NCBI RefSeq assembly: GCF_022539315.1
Contig: NC_066336.1
Location: forward strand, 4,902,600 to 4,966,599
Direction: 5' to 3'
From: Serinus canaria
Taxonomy: Eukaryota; Chordata; Aves; Passeriformes; Fringillidae
DNA length: 64,000 nt
Part shown: one piece after another, positions 35,560 to 45,832 of the stretch
Layout: each line of letters starts with the position of its first letter
How positions within the stretch are numbered: the first letter of the stretch is position 1
Translations under genes and position numbers: made by a program
Notes under the pieces: model-generated
Databases searched by the model: none
What the model was told of the DNA's origin: nothing
The model's input: the letters and a program-made list of their open reading frames with translations, nothing else

Positions 35560-36300
35560 CCCTGTCCCGGCCGCGCTTGGCACCTCCGGCTGCCGCTGGC
35601 AGGGGACGCTGCTGACTGTCACCCATCGCGGGGGGGGACACTGAGCTTTTGAACCCCCCCGGTGACTTTGGGGACGTTGTGGCGATGCCTCCACGGCAGC
35701 TGCTGCCGCCGATATCCCCTCGGCTGCGGCTCCTTCCCGGCAGGGCTGGGAATGGATATTGAGGAGATGACGTCTCTCCCACCAAGCGGGGAAGGGAAGG
35801 GGGGGGACGACGACGAAGTTTGGCCGCGAGAACTCCTAGGAAAGATGTTTGAGCCGGCCTGACGCTCGCTTTTCGCTTTTCTCCCTTTACCCGCCCCCTC
35901 TCGGAGCTCCCAAATCTCCCAGTCCCAGCGGCGCTGGCTGTCCCAAGCCCTGCCAGCTCCGGGGACGCCGCAGGACACAGCCAGCTGCGGGCAGAGGCGC
36001 ACGCAGGGAGTTTTGGAAGTTTCTGCAGGCAGCGGCTCAGCCCCCCATCCATCCACCCACCCACCCATCCATCCCCTCACCCTCCCGGCCATGCCGGGCT
36101 CCAGCAGGAGAAGGAAAGTCGGAGCCGGGCTTGGGCTGAGGGGCCGGGAGTAGGAAGCGATGCCTCTTTCGGAGAGCTCCTATCTGCCCCCCGCTGCCTT
36201 TGTCCTGAGCCACGTCCTGGGCATCGCCGGCGTCCTGTACTGGAGGAGCCGGAGCAGGGAAGGTAGGGCAGGGACCGGGGGGTGCTGGGGGGGCACGGAG
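35560..36300 (+). promoter_or_regulatory. GC-rich region around the candidate first exon at 36160
   Basis: CpG frequency rises at about 35570-35860 and again around 35930-36270. A (CATC)n-like run, cccatccatccacccaccca, sits at 36045-36075, about 90 bp before the start codon at 36160. Together these suggest a promoter of its own for the exon at 36160, without proving it. Confidence 0.4.
36160..36262 (+). CDS. MACF1: Candidate MACF1 alternative first exon with membrane-anchor-like segment
   Basis: The frame encodes MPLSESSYLPPAAFVLSH and VLGIAGVLYW, followed by RSRSRE: 34 codons and one base before a good donor, gaag|gtaggg. Residues 11-28 are hydrophobic (only one His interrupts) and are followed at once by Arg-rich residues, the layout of a short membrane anchor. 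The phase is 1, so splicing to 41731 would read ...SRSREDERDRVQ. The paralogue dystonin has a described isoform whose alternative N-terminus carries a membrane segment, and this exon would be its MACF1 counterpart. The isoform design is known; its use here is inference. Confidence 0.55.
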
Positions 36301-39300
36301 CGCTAAAATGGCCGGCATGACCTGGCACGGGTCGTTGTCCCTCCCCAGGAGCCGTGGCAGGGACAGGGACAGGGACAGGCGTGGCTGTGGGGAGGAGGGA
36401 GGAGGACACGGCAGCGGGGAACGCTCAGTGGGCTCTGAACCCCAATGGGAAGGGGGGCAGAGGTTTGAGAGCCTAAATTTGGCCTCAGCACCCATCTCAG
36501 GCCTGTGTGGGGCTGGGGGCGAGTGGGATGGGGGGGGATGAAGCTGCTTTTTGTCCAGCACGATCCCACGACACGTGGCTTGGGTTCTGCCTTCCCTTCT
36601 GCCCCGGTCCCCTCCCTGTGGCTCCCTCAGCTCCCAGTCCCGGCAAGACACAGCCCCGGGAGCTTCTCCCGGAGCTGGCACGGCCTCGCCGAGCAGCTGG
36701 GGCTGACCCTGCCTCAGTTTCCCAAAATAGGGCCCGCACATGACTGCTCAAGGAGGGCGAGGATTTGTTACAGGGGTGTGGGATAGCTCCAGGCCCCAGA
36801 CAGGGACTTGGGAACGCCTTCTCCGTCCCGACCTCTTCCCCCTGGGATTTGTTTGTTTTGATTCCTCGGTCTTTCTTTCTTGTTCTCGCCGGTGCCGCCG
36901 CATGGGGCCCTTTCCCCGCGTCCATGACCGATTCCCTCTTTTCTTTCCCTTTTTTTTTCCGTGCAAAGGGGCGGGACTGCGCAGCCGGGCAGCGCCTGCG
37001 GGCTTTTCCCTGGATGCTGCTTTGGGATCCGCTTCTTCCTTTCTCCCTCTGAGCTACTGGGAGAGAGGGAGGTGCAGAGGGAATTGCACAAATGTCATGC
37101 AGAATGCACCCTGTCACCCACTAACCCCAGCCTTGCTGCAATTCCTCCTGCTGACCTGCCACTTAAATCATCTCCAGTGTTGTCCAGGGATGTTCTTGGC
37201 TCCATTTGGGGACCTCTTAGATGCTTCCCAACTGGACTATCTCTTCCCCATGCTGATCTGCTGCTTCATCCTGCTTGGAGAAATGTTCCCCCCACCCCAA
37301 ATCCACCCCTTTTTGAAAAAATCCCGGAGTCGGTGTTGCAAGCAGCGATTATATTCAAAACCATTTTTTTTCACTACTTTTTTTTCCACAAAAGGGCAGG
37401 TAAAGCCCAATCCTGGAAGATCAGGATCATTTTGCAGCAGTTTTTTTTGCTCTGTGATGCTCAGCCAGCTCTGCTGAGCATCTGCCCTGCTCTCCTTTGC
37501 ATCACCACATCTCAGGTGTCTCCCTCATTAAGTATCTGGGTGTTGGATACTTTTCCACCACAGGTATCTCTTGTGCATTCTTCCAGGCTGAATCAGGCTC
37601 CGTTTCCTCTCCCTGGGTGAAAGGCTCTGTAAATCCTGCCCTGTTGGCTCTGTTGTCATGATGGATTATGTCAGCTCTCAAGTTGGCAGCCAGCATGTTT
37701 TAAATACCTTGTGCTCCTCAGCCAGCCAGATTTTTTTTGCATATCCCCCCTCTCAGAAGTGCCAGGTTCAAAAAGCCCCCTGTACATTCTCAGTCTTTGC
37801 TTGTTTTGAAGGGAGAACTCTGGGTTTAAATGCTTAAAAAGTTGGAGTTTTGGCTTTTTAAACCCCTCCTTTGCCCCATGGCTGGCTCTTGTTTAATCCC
37901 ACTTTCACCCTGGGTGTGGGCTTGGAGATATCCTCGAGATCCCTGTGAGATCAGTGCCCTGTCTGGTGTCTCCTGTGTTCCTTTGGATTTAACAGCAGGA
38001 GGAAGTTTGGAAACCACTTCCCAACTTTATCCCAGGAGCTGGTGGGCAGCACAAACCCCCCATGTTCCCTCCCAAGGATGGCAGAGGGCCGTGCCAGGGA
38101 GGGCCATGTGTGGGTGGCATGGAGGGTGCAAAGGCAGGGTTGGGGTTAGGGATGGTGCCTGGCCAGGCACCTTTTATCCTGCTGGTTCCTGGGGCTCTGG
38201 CAGCAGCCTGAGGCAGGAGGAGGCACACAGGGATGGAGTGTGGCAGAGAGCAAGGCCAGTGGTGATGGAGGAGAGATCTGGGGGGGGAGCAGCAGCTCCT
38301 GGCTGGACGTGTTGGGAGCTGCTGGGGACAGGCAGGCTGCCAGGACAGATGGGAAGGGAATTGTCTGTGCAGGGCCTTGTGGTGGTGCTGGAGGGGTTCT
38401 CTGGCACCCAGCACCTGTGGGAGCCATCCCTGTGACGATGGGAAGTGCCTGGGGATGCTGAGGTCCCACGGGATGGGGAGTGGGAGTTTTTCTGTCTGTG
38501 CTCAGCTGGTGCCCCAGCAGCTGTGGGGCAGGATGGTTTTCCCTGTTTCCTTTCACTGGGTGAGTTCAAGAGCAGAGGAAAAGCCCCAGGCCTCACCCTT
38601 CCCCTTGAGCCTCTCTGGGGGATTTGTGCCATGGTGTCCTTGTTCCTTTGGGATCCCCCGTTCTTGGGATGCAGTGAGCTGAGTTCTGATGAGCAACGTT
38701 AGGAGAGGAGATGGGGAGGGAATTAAACCACGTGTGATCCTGCTCGTGGTCTCTGCTTGCTGCTGATGCTCCCTGTGCCTCTGCCACCAGCCCTTGCTCC
38801 GTGCCCTGTGTGAGGGACCTGAGGCTCTGCAGTCCCTTTTCCTGCCACTGGTTGTCTTTGGAGTGGGACAGATTTTCCTTTCCTTTTCCCTGTAATCTTC
38901 CCTCTGTCCCTGCCCTACCTGCCTGCTGTGCTTCTGCTGAATGTCCCTGGATGGTGGCAGGGTGGGTTTTGGTGGCTGGGGCCAGCAAACCTCTGCTAGA
39001 ACAGGGACAGGACGAGCATGGGGGGGATTGCAACAAGTTATTTGTCAGGGTGACTCTGGAAAAGATTAGCTGGGCAGAGATAAGCTTGCAATGCCTTAAT
39101 ATTGTTAGTAAGCAGTAACCAGCATTATTATTAGCTCAGCTGATAGCACGGGCCCCGGGGCTGGGGAGGTTTAATCTGGTTAGAGCCCAGGAACCACCCG
39201 GAGGAGTTGAGTCAGGGCAAAAAAAAAACCAGAGGAAAACCCCCCATTTCTGCAGAACATGGGAAGAGGGATCTCGTGGAGCAGCCTTTGGGCTGTGGGC

Positions 39301-40137
39301 ACTTCTGGGATGCAGCGCTGGAGGCGGCTGGCTGCCGACTGGCCGTGCGGGACCCGGTGACATCCATGGTGACATCCATGGTGACATCCATCCTCTGTCC
39401 CCGTGCGATGCTCGGGGACGCTCTCCCTCCTCCCCGAGGCAGCAGCGCGGCTCCTCTCGCCCTCCAGGCCGGCAGAAGGGCTGCAGGGGGATTATATTTA
39501 GAAGAAGAGGAAGAGAGGCGGTGATAAGGCGGCCCCCGTTATCTCCCCGCATGCCGAGCTCCAGCGCCGGGACCGGGACATGATTTGGGCAGAAGGCGCG
39601 GGCGGGCGGGCGGGAGCGCGGAGAACAGCCCGGCATTGTCCCTCCCGTCCCTGGTGCAATTAACTGGAAAACAAGACGAAGAAAAACAAGCCAAGAGCCG
39701 GGCCAGCGGGCAGTGCCCGGCTCTGCGGGACCAGCCCGTGCCCGCATCCCGGTCCCGCCGGGCTTTGGGCTGCGGGAGCCGCTCCGCGCTCGGCATCGCT
39801 TCGTGCCCACGAGCCGGAGGGAGCAGCGGCTCTGCCCTTGCGCTGCTGGGAGAGTTCCGAGCTGCTCTGCCGGCCACCGGCACCGCGGCCCGGGAGGGTT
39901 TGGCGGAGCTGGGAGCGGTGCGAGGTCGGTGGCGATGCCGCGGAGGAGGAACGGCCGCTGCCCGCTTTGCCGGGGGCATCGGGGGTAGGAAGTGGCTCGG
40001 TGGGAGGAGCTGTGGCCTTGAACTCATCCGTCCGCACCCGCCGGGGTCGAGCTCGGCGTTGGAGGTGCCGGCAGAGGACCCTTGCCCGGGTGCCGCGGCT
40101 TTGCCGGGAGCTGCGCTCGCCGTCCCGGGCCGGGGCC
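36263..40137 (+). other. MACF1: MACF1 intron between candidate first exons
   Basis: No coding exon was recognised. Several T-rich runs (36950, 37365-37390, 37440) interrupt unique sequence. A short direct repeat of gtgacatccatg occurs three times at 39357-39390. CpG density climbs sharply from 39540. Short open frames on both strands show no family motifs. Confidence 0.5.
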
Positions 40138-40310
40138 ATGGAGAGGCGGCTCCTGCCCGGGGAGAGGAGGCGGCTCAGCGCCTGCCTGGTGTGCCGCATG
40201 TGCTGCATCGGTCAGTACCCCCTGCCCGGGGACTCGGGCTCCATCCGTACCCAGCGGACACCGGAGTGGGGAAGGGACCGGCTCTGGAGGGGTCTGGTGA
40301 AGGAAAATCC
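39540..40310 (+). promoter_or_regulatory. CpG island with candidate MACF1 promoter
   Basis: A sharply bounded block of CpG-dense sequence (for example gcgggcgggcgggcgggagc at 39599) ends shortly after the donor of the candidate exon at 40138. It resembles the islands at 8.1-9.6 and 14.6-15.9 kb. An island at this place inside a long intron suggests an internal promoter. Confidence 0.55.
40138..40211 (+). CDS. Candidate MACF1 alternative first exon (Cys-rich basic tip)
   Basis: Starting at ccggggccATGG, the frame reads MERRLLPGERRRLSACLVCR and then MCCI: 24 codons plus one base, before a possible donor atcg|gtcagt. The phase is 1 and would give ...CRMCCIDERDRVQ with the exon at 41731, only 1.5 kb downstream. 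The peptide is Arg-rich with four clustered Cys, which would suit palmitoylation, though that is speculation. The CpG island, the Kozak context and the phase agree. I cannot match the peptide to a known isoform with confidence. Confidence 0.4.
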
Positions 40311-41730
40311 CTAAAAACAAAAGTGGGAGCGACGCGGCTTCCTAAGGCTGGCACCGGCAGCTCCGAGCTCCCGCAAGCCGTGCCAGGGCTGGGGCATGGC
40401 GGGGTGGGAAGTGAGGGTGGATGTGGCTCAGCCCACGGGTGGTTTTGGGCACCTGGTTCCGTGCCGTGGCCTGGGGTTGGAGTGGGACACGGGGAGGTGA
40501 CGCTGGTGTCACCCCGTGCCACGTGTTCGCGGCGCTCTCCGAGGGGGAAGCCGCAGGGTGGGTGAGGAAGAGGAAGAACCGTTGGGTGGTGCTTTCCAGT
40601 CTGCGAGGTTTTTCCCAGGGTCCCTGGGGCTGTGCAGGGACCCCCAGCCATCCCCCCATCCCAGGAGGGGGTTCTGGGGCTGTCCTGGGGAGCTTGGCCT
40701 GGGAGATGCTGGGTTTTTTCATTTTTCTCGGTTTTTGGTTAAAACCAAAGCAAGGGGTGCTGCTGTCTGGCAGACCCTGATGTCAGAGATGTATTTGGGT
40801 GAGCAGGGCTCATCCTTTCCTGAAATATCCGTGGGGTCCTCTGGGCTGGAGATGCTGTGCTCGGGGTTGTGTGCCATGGGTTGGTGCTGGGGATCTCTCT
40901 GTGCTCCAAGGTGATGTTGTTAAATCCTGCCCTGAGCCCCCTCGCTGCCTGGGGAGCTGAGTGGGACCCCCCTGCCCTGTGGGACCATCTCCTTTCACCT
41001 GTTTGCCTGTGTTTTTCCTCTGGTATTATTTTTTTCCTGGAGCAAAAAGCCTGCCCAGAGCTCCCTCATCGCTGCTTGGCATCACCACAAATCTCCCATC
41101 CCGTCCCCTGCCACCCCTGGGGATGGCACCCACATTGTCACCCTATCCTGGCAGCACTCAGAGCTCCCAGTGTCCGGCCAGGGCTGAGCTGTGGGACAGA
41201 AATAAACACTAAATCCTGGCAATCCAATGAACCAAAAATACAGGGGCAGAATAAGCTGCTAATTGCACACCCGGCCAGGACCCGGTACGGGACATCTGGG
41301 GGTTTATGTAACACCCTAAAGCCTTCCAGGAGTGGGCAGGGGAGGGGAACACCCTCCCAAAATCGTTCAAACCCCCTGTGCTGCCTCTGGGGGAGGTGGG
41401 GAGGCACAGTGGGGAGGAATTCTTTGCTGCCGGTTGTACCTATCCCAGTCATCCACGCTGCTTTCCTTAAGTATCCTTATTCCCAGCCAAAAAAGCAAGG
41501 TGTGTTTTGTTCCGGCTGGCATTTCCCTGCCCGGGGGGGGGATGCTGGAGCCGCGTGAACAGCCCCATCCCGCAGCATTCCCTGAATAAGCTGCCTCTGT
41601 TCCCTGTGCCCGCCCGGGATCCGCGCTGGCACCGCCGGCGATCCCTCTGTCTCTTCCCCTCATTTCAAAGTCGTTTGAGTTTCTGCATGAGAACCACCGA
41701 CCAAGAGCTGCCTTTGTCTCCTTTTGACAG
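40212..41730 (+). other. MACF1: MACF1 intron before the first shared exon
   Basis: No exon or strong repeat was seen in this 1.5 kb. CpG-rich sequence fades out by about 40550, and the rest is unique intron with a good polypyrimidine tract before the acceptor (ctttgtctccttttgacag). Confidence 0.6.
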
Positions 41731-41792
41731 ATGAACGGGACAGAGTCCAAAAGAAAACCTTCACTAAATGGGTCAATAAACACTTGATGAAG
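41731..41792 (+). CDS. MACF1: MACF1 shared exon 2, start of CH1
   Basis: Every first exon that ends in phase 1 joins here. The first two bases finish an Asp codon, then [20 protein letters not shown] follows: residues 74-94 with the 10399 start. [11 protein letters not shown] is the hallmark first helix of the first calponin-homology domain and carries its first actin-binding site. The acceptor is ccttttgacag and the donor is aag|gtaaga, in phase 0. The peptide is identical to human MACF1. Confidence 0.96.
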
Positions 41793-42863
41793 GTAAGAGT
41801 CACGGATTTTGTTGTAAAGGCACCGAAATGACCGTCTTTGTGTCTGTTATAGCTCAGGACTGGCAGATAAATGCCTTTTTAAGGGTTTTAAAGTTTTTTT
41901 TAATGCCAGCACTGTTTGTTTTGAGCGCTGATATGAGTCAGAGCAGAGCAGGATGTGCTGGAAATGTGCTGGAGCCTTTGGAGGGCACTGTAGCATCACC
42001 ACAGAGCCCTTTTATTGCCTTTCCCTCCTGAGCACCTGATCCTTGCTTAACATGAGGTTTGTGCACCCTGGGGGAAAGGAGGGGATCCTGAATCCCCCCT
42101 CTCATCCCCTTGCCAGGAAAAAAGAGCCGGTTTTGTCCCTTGAAGGATGCTCCAGGATGGAGACAAGATCCAAAGTTTGTTAAGCAGGATTAACGTGGCA
42201 CCACGAGGTGCCTCCTGCTTTCTTGGTTAATGCTGGGGGGGTTTTAATTAATTCTCCATTTGCCAAAAAAAAAAAAAAAAAGGAGGGAAAAAAATGTTTT
42301 GAGCACTAGGTGTCCCAGCTGTGTTTTCCTGCCAGCTTTGCAAAGCTCTGTGCCAAGCTTTTGGCTGCTTCCTAAACCTTGCAGAGGAGGGGAAAACAGA
42401 GAAAAATCTTGAGGCTGCTGGGGGAAAATATCCAGGGATTCCCAAGTGGGTAAAAGCCCAGGACAAGCTCTGGGTGTTGGGGGAAGAGAGGCTGCACCTG
42501 GTGCCCGTGGAAAGCTGCTGTGCTGCCAGGTGGGAGGAATGTGAGAAGTTAAATTCAGGAATTAACTGAATCGTGGGGTTACCTGGGCTGCAGATGGTGT
42601 CACAGTTGGATTGGGTGGGTGAAATTGGCAGCAGCTTCTGCCAGGCCCTTGGGGAAGGGGGAGGCTGATTTTCCTGGTCATGATTTTACTTTCCCTGCTG
42701 ATGATTTTGCTTTCCCTGGTTATAATTTTGCTTTTCCTGGTCATGATTTTGCTTTCCCTGCTGATGATTTTGCTTTCCTGGTTATAATTTTGCTTTTCCT
42801 GCTCATGATTTTGCTTTCCCCGCTGGTGATTTTGGCATCACTGATGGCTTTTCCCCTCCCCAG
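41793..42863 (+). other. MACF1: MACF1 intron 2
   Basis: The intron contains an A17 run at about 42265 and a 21-bp tandem array just before the acceptor, listed separately. Otherwise it is unique sequence without exon-like features. Confidence 0.6.
42669..42835. repeat. 21-bp array with 63-bp higher-order structure
   Basis: Eight units of 21 bp (one is 20) run up to 28 bp before the acceptor at 42863. Three types alternate: A (ttttcctggtcatgatttt), B (tttccctgctgatgatttt) and C (tttccctggttataatttt), in the order A B C A B C A' B'. The pattern therefore repeats every 63 bp at a higher level. The T- and C-rich units could extend the polypyrimidine tract of the next exon. The frames across the array are open because 21 is a multiple of three. 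Confidence 0.93.
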
Positions 42864-42953
42864 GTGCGCAAGCACATCAATGACCTCTATGAAGACCTGA
42901 GGGATGGTCACAACCTCATCTCCCTCCTGGAAGTGCTGTCGGGAGTGAAGCTG
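42864..42953 (+). CDS. MACF1: MACF1 exon 3, CH1 core
   Basis: Thirty codons, residues 95-124: [20 protein letters not shown] and then [10 protein letters not shown]. This is the central part of the first calponin-homology domain, with the conserved DLYEDLRDG and the LLEVLSG helix of the second actin-binding segment. Human MACF1 has SGIKL, a conservative change. The acceptor is cctccccag and the donor is ctg|gtgagt, both phase 0. Confidence 0.96.
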
Positions 42954-44474
42954 GTGAGTCCCCAGGGCTGGGCAGGGATTCTGGAGTCCCCCTAAACCCT
43001 CTCCATCCTCTCCCTGCTCCCCTTCACCCCCAGCCATCAGCTGTCTTTTCTCACCCCCTGGTTTCAGTTTCAAATATCTGTCATTGTTTCTTTTATTATC
43101 ATGAATATTATTATTTACTGTTACATTTCTCACTGTATTTTTTAGTTATTTATTTGTACTCAAACCCCTGTTCCCCAGGCTGGTCTCTCACCTGGTTATA
43201 GTGCCTTGGGTAAAGCCCTCTTCTTGCCAAGTTTTACACACCTTCACCTTCCAGATGTGGCTCCATATTTAAAATCATGCAAAACAGCAGAATTTGTCCA
43301 AAAACTGCTTTTGTGGCAGCGTGCCCAGCAGATTATCTCAGATGTGACACTCCTGCCTCGTGCTCAGCTCCTGGGTTTGTAGCAGCCATTGGTGCCTGGA
43401 GCGTAGAGTTCCCCCTCCTTCCTCCTCCTCCTCCTCTTCCCTCTCTGACTGACACACTCCCTCAGCTCTGGGAAGATCCCCATTGCCGTGGCACAGCAGG
43501 AATTATTTTAGTTTCCCCCAAAAATAGGATCTGGGCAAAGATCTCCTACGTCCCTCCTCACCCTCCGGAGACGCCAAATCCGATTTTGCGGGGGCTGCAA
43601 ACTTGGATCACTCCACTTGTGATCCAGACAGCTTCCTGCTCCTCAGCTTCCAAAATCAGGAGGGAATTCCAGTCTTGGAGCCCAGGGCGTGCTGGAGACC
43701 CAGCCACTTTCACCCCATGCTGTTGCTGTCTTTTTATTTTTTGTTTCTCCTCGTGCCTGGCTGTTTCTCCTGTTGCTGTCTTTTTATTTTTTGTTCCTCC
43801 TCGTGCCTGGGTGTCACATTTTGGTTTCCATTCTGTGTCCCTGCCGTGCCACCCTCCCCATCCTCCTTAGCCTGTAGAGCCAGCAGCTCAGTGGAGCCTT
43901 CGCCTGGTGACAGCTCCGGCCTGGTGCCGTGCGAGCAGCGAGGAGGAGGAAGATGATGATGATGAAGAAGTAGGTCGAGCCTGCCCCTGCCACAGCAGCA
44001 GTTCCCTGGCAGTGCCACCAGATCATCCAGTGCCATCCCAGCGGGGTTTGGGATAGAACCCAGCCCTGGGTGCTCTGCTGGAGCAGGAATGTGTTCCCAG
44101 GCTCTGGATTGTCTGTGTGTGCACTGCGGGGCCAGCCTGCGGGCAGGGCACGCCACCCACCTGCTGTGACAGCATGTGTCCCCTCCACGGGGCGGGAGGG
44201 GACAGCCACGGGTCCCCCACGCTGCTCGGGGCCGTGTGAGGGCTGCACACCTGGCACTGCATGGACAGGCTCTGGGCACGGGCACCTCTGGGATCCTGCA
44301 TGGGACTGGGGTGGGAGTGAGCACAGCACAGCCCCAGCTGAGGGTGGGACCCCAGAATGTGCCCAGGTGTGTTTGTCAGCCCTTGTGCTCGGGGTGACAG
44401 TGCCCTTGTGCAATGTCACCTCCCTGGAGTGGGCTCTAGCACCTTCCTGATGGTCCCCTGCAGCCCTGGAGGTG

Positions 44475-44880
44475 TTCCTCTTGGCAGGACAGCTCTTCTC
44501 CTTGGCAGGGACAGCTTTACCCCTTGGCAGGGGCAGCTTTACCCCTTGGCAGGGACAGCTTTACCCCTTGGCAGGGACAGCTTTACCCCTTGGCAGGGGC
44601 AGATTTCCCCTTGCAGGGACAGCTTTCCCCTTGGCAGGGGCAGATTTCCCCTTGCAGGGGCAGATTTTCCCTTGGCAGGGGCAGATTTCCCCTTGGCAGG
44701 GGCAGATTTCCCCTTGCAGGGACAGATTTCCCCTTGCAGGGGCAGATTTACCCCTTGGCAGGGGCAGATTTCCCCTTGCAGGGGCAGCTTTACCCCTTGC
44801 AGGGACAGATTTTCCCTTGCTGGGACAGATTTTCCCCTTGCAAAGACATCTCTTCCTTGCTGGGACAGCTCTCCCCTTCA
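44475..44880. repeat. 21-23-bp minisatellite (GGCAGGGGCAGATTTCCCCTT)
   Basis: About eighteen units of 21-23 bp follow one another. The variants are ggcagggacagctttacccctt, ggcaggggcagatttcccctt and gcaggggcagattttccctt. The left end favours the longer agctttacccctt form and the right end the shorter form, so the array seems to have grown in blocks. It lies wholly in an intron, and its open frames are by-products. Confidence 0.92.
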
Positions 44881-44884
44881 GGCA

Positions 44885-45025
44885 GGAGCAGGAAGGTGGC
44901 TCGGAGCACTTGGGGTGTCCCAGCAGTTCAGAACATGGCTGTGGGCTGTGTCCCCCCACCAGGGTTGGGATGAGATGGTCTTTAAGGTCCTTTCCAGCCC
45001 AAAGCTCCTGTGACTCCATGAACAT
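44885..45025 (+). mobile_element. CR1 LINE 3'-end fragment
   Basis: The words gttgggatgagatggtcttt, aaggtcctttccagcccaaa and cctgtgactccatgaa match the 3' end of bird CR1 in rightward orientation. It directly follows the minisatellite at 44.5-44.9 kb, so the array may have begun at the edge of the element. Confidence 0.85.
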
Positions 45026-45308
45026 CCTGGTGATTCCTTATCTGGAGGCTGGGATTTGGTTTTGGGTTTTGTTCCTCCTGCTCCTGCTGATTCAAAGCCT
45101 CCCATCCCCTTTCCCTGGCCGTGGCTCAGCTGATGGAAACCTCTGGAAATCCCTCAACTCCAGCAGAGCTGGACAAGGCCCAGGGTGTCTCCAGTGCCCC
45201 TTCCCAAGGGATTCAGATTCTGGAGCAGCCCCCCCTGCCATGTGTGAGAAGAGCTGGAGGGGCTGGTGCTGAGGTCAGGGTTCCTCTGCCATCAGTGGGG
45301 ACCTGCAG

Positions 45309-45357
45309 TCCTGAGTCCCCCTGTCCTGAGTCCCCCTGTCCTGAGTCCCCCTGTCCT
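45309..45357. repeat. 15-bp tandem repeat, three copies
   Basis: Three copies of tcctgagtccccctg and the start of a fourth lie in the intron, between the CR1 fragment and the next exon. They have no visible function. Confidence 0.85.
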
Positions 45358-45754
45358 GCCTCTGCTTCCACCTGGACAAACTGGACTCTGTACCTGAGTC
45401 CACCTCTTTTGCTGAGCCCTCTTCCCAGCTTGTCTGGCTGTCCATGAGCTGGGCAAGATCCTGCCCTGGGACCTCAGAGGTTGAGCCAGGCCTGCACACA
45501 GACCCTCAGGGCCTCAGCAGAGGTCTGGATCTCAGCATCTTCCCACCTCCATCTCCCAGCAGGGCATTTTAACCTTTTCCCAGCAGGACTCTGCATAGCA
45601 GTGACCTTATTTACTCCAGAGCAGGACGTGTGGGGGGCACAGGGGGTCACAGCAGCACGCTGACAGCTCCCAGGGGGGGTCACAGTGCATGTGGGGTGCT
45701 GCCAGCCCAGCCCCACCAGCAGCCTGACCTAAAAGTTCTGCCTGTGTCTTGCAG

Positions 45755-45832
45755 CCACGTGAGAAGGGGCGGATGCGCTTCCACCGCCTGCAGAACGTGC
45801 AGATTGCCCTGGATTTCCTGAAGCAGCGACAG
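45755..45832 (+). CDS. MACF1: MACF1 exon 4, CH1
   Basis: Twenty-six codons, residues 125-150: [20 protein letters not shown] and FLKQRQ, identical to human. [17 protein letters not shown] is a diagnostic plakin CH1 motif. The acceptor is tgtcttgcag and the donor is cgacag|gtgagg. Both ends are phase 0. Confidence 0.97.

Larger units (their letters stand above)
25039..36159 (+). other. MACF1: MACF1 intron, central part
   Basis: Eleven kilobases without a firm exon. Listed separately are CR1 fragments near 26.7, 33.8 and 34.5 kb and a 34-35-bp array at 28.9-29.1 kb. AT-richer unique blocks occur at about 25850-26070 (tataattcactttcttatgc), 26365-26395, 27455-27560 (gattacaaatttattgctgg) and 28350-28400. 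They may be regulatory, but nothing in the sequence proves it. A very AT-rich patch lies at 33790-33960. Confidence 0.5.
42954..45754 (+). other. MACF1: MACF1 intron 3
   Basis: The intron holds a duplicated block of about 50 bp at 43723-43810 (tgttgctgtctttttatttt, twice). It also holds the 44.5-44.9 kb minisatellite, a CR1 tail and a 15-bp repeat, the last three listed separately. No further exon was found, although plakins sometimes carry tiny alternative exons at this place. Confidence 0.6.

Noticed and set aside
42619..42900. Frame with repeated [14 protein letters not shown] peptide crossing into exon 3
   Set aside because: It reads the 21-bp array and then enters the exon in the wrong frame, with no acceptor use.
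44357..45272. Several frames with repeated LPLGRDSFTPWQGQ-type peptides
   Set aside because: They are translations of the 21-23-bp minisatellite in different frames.
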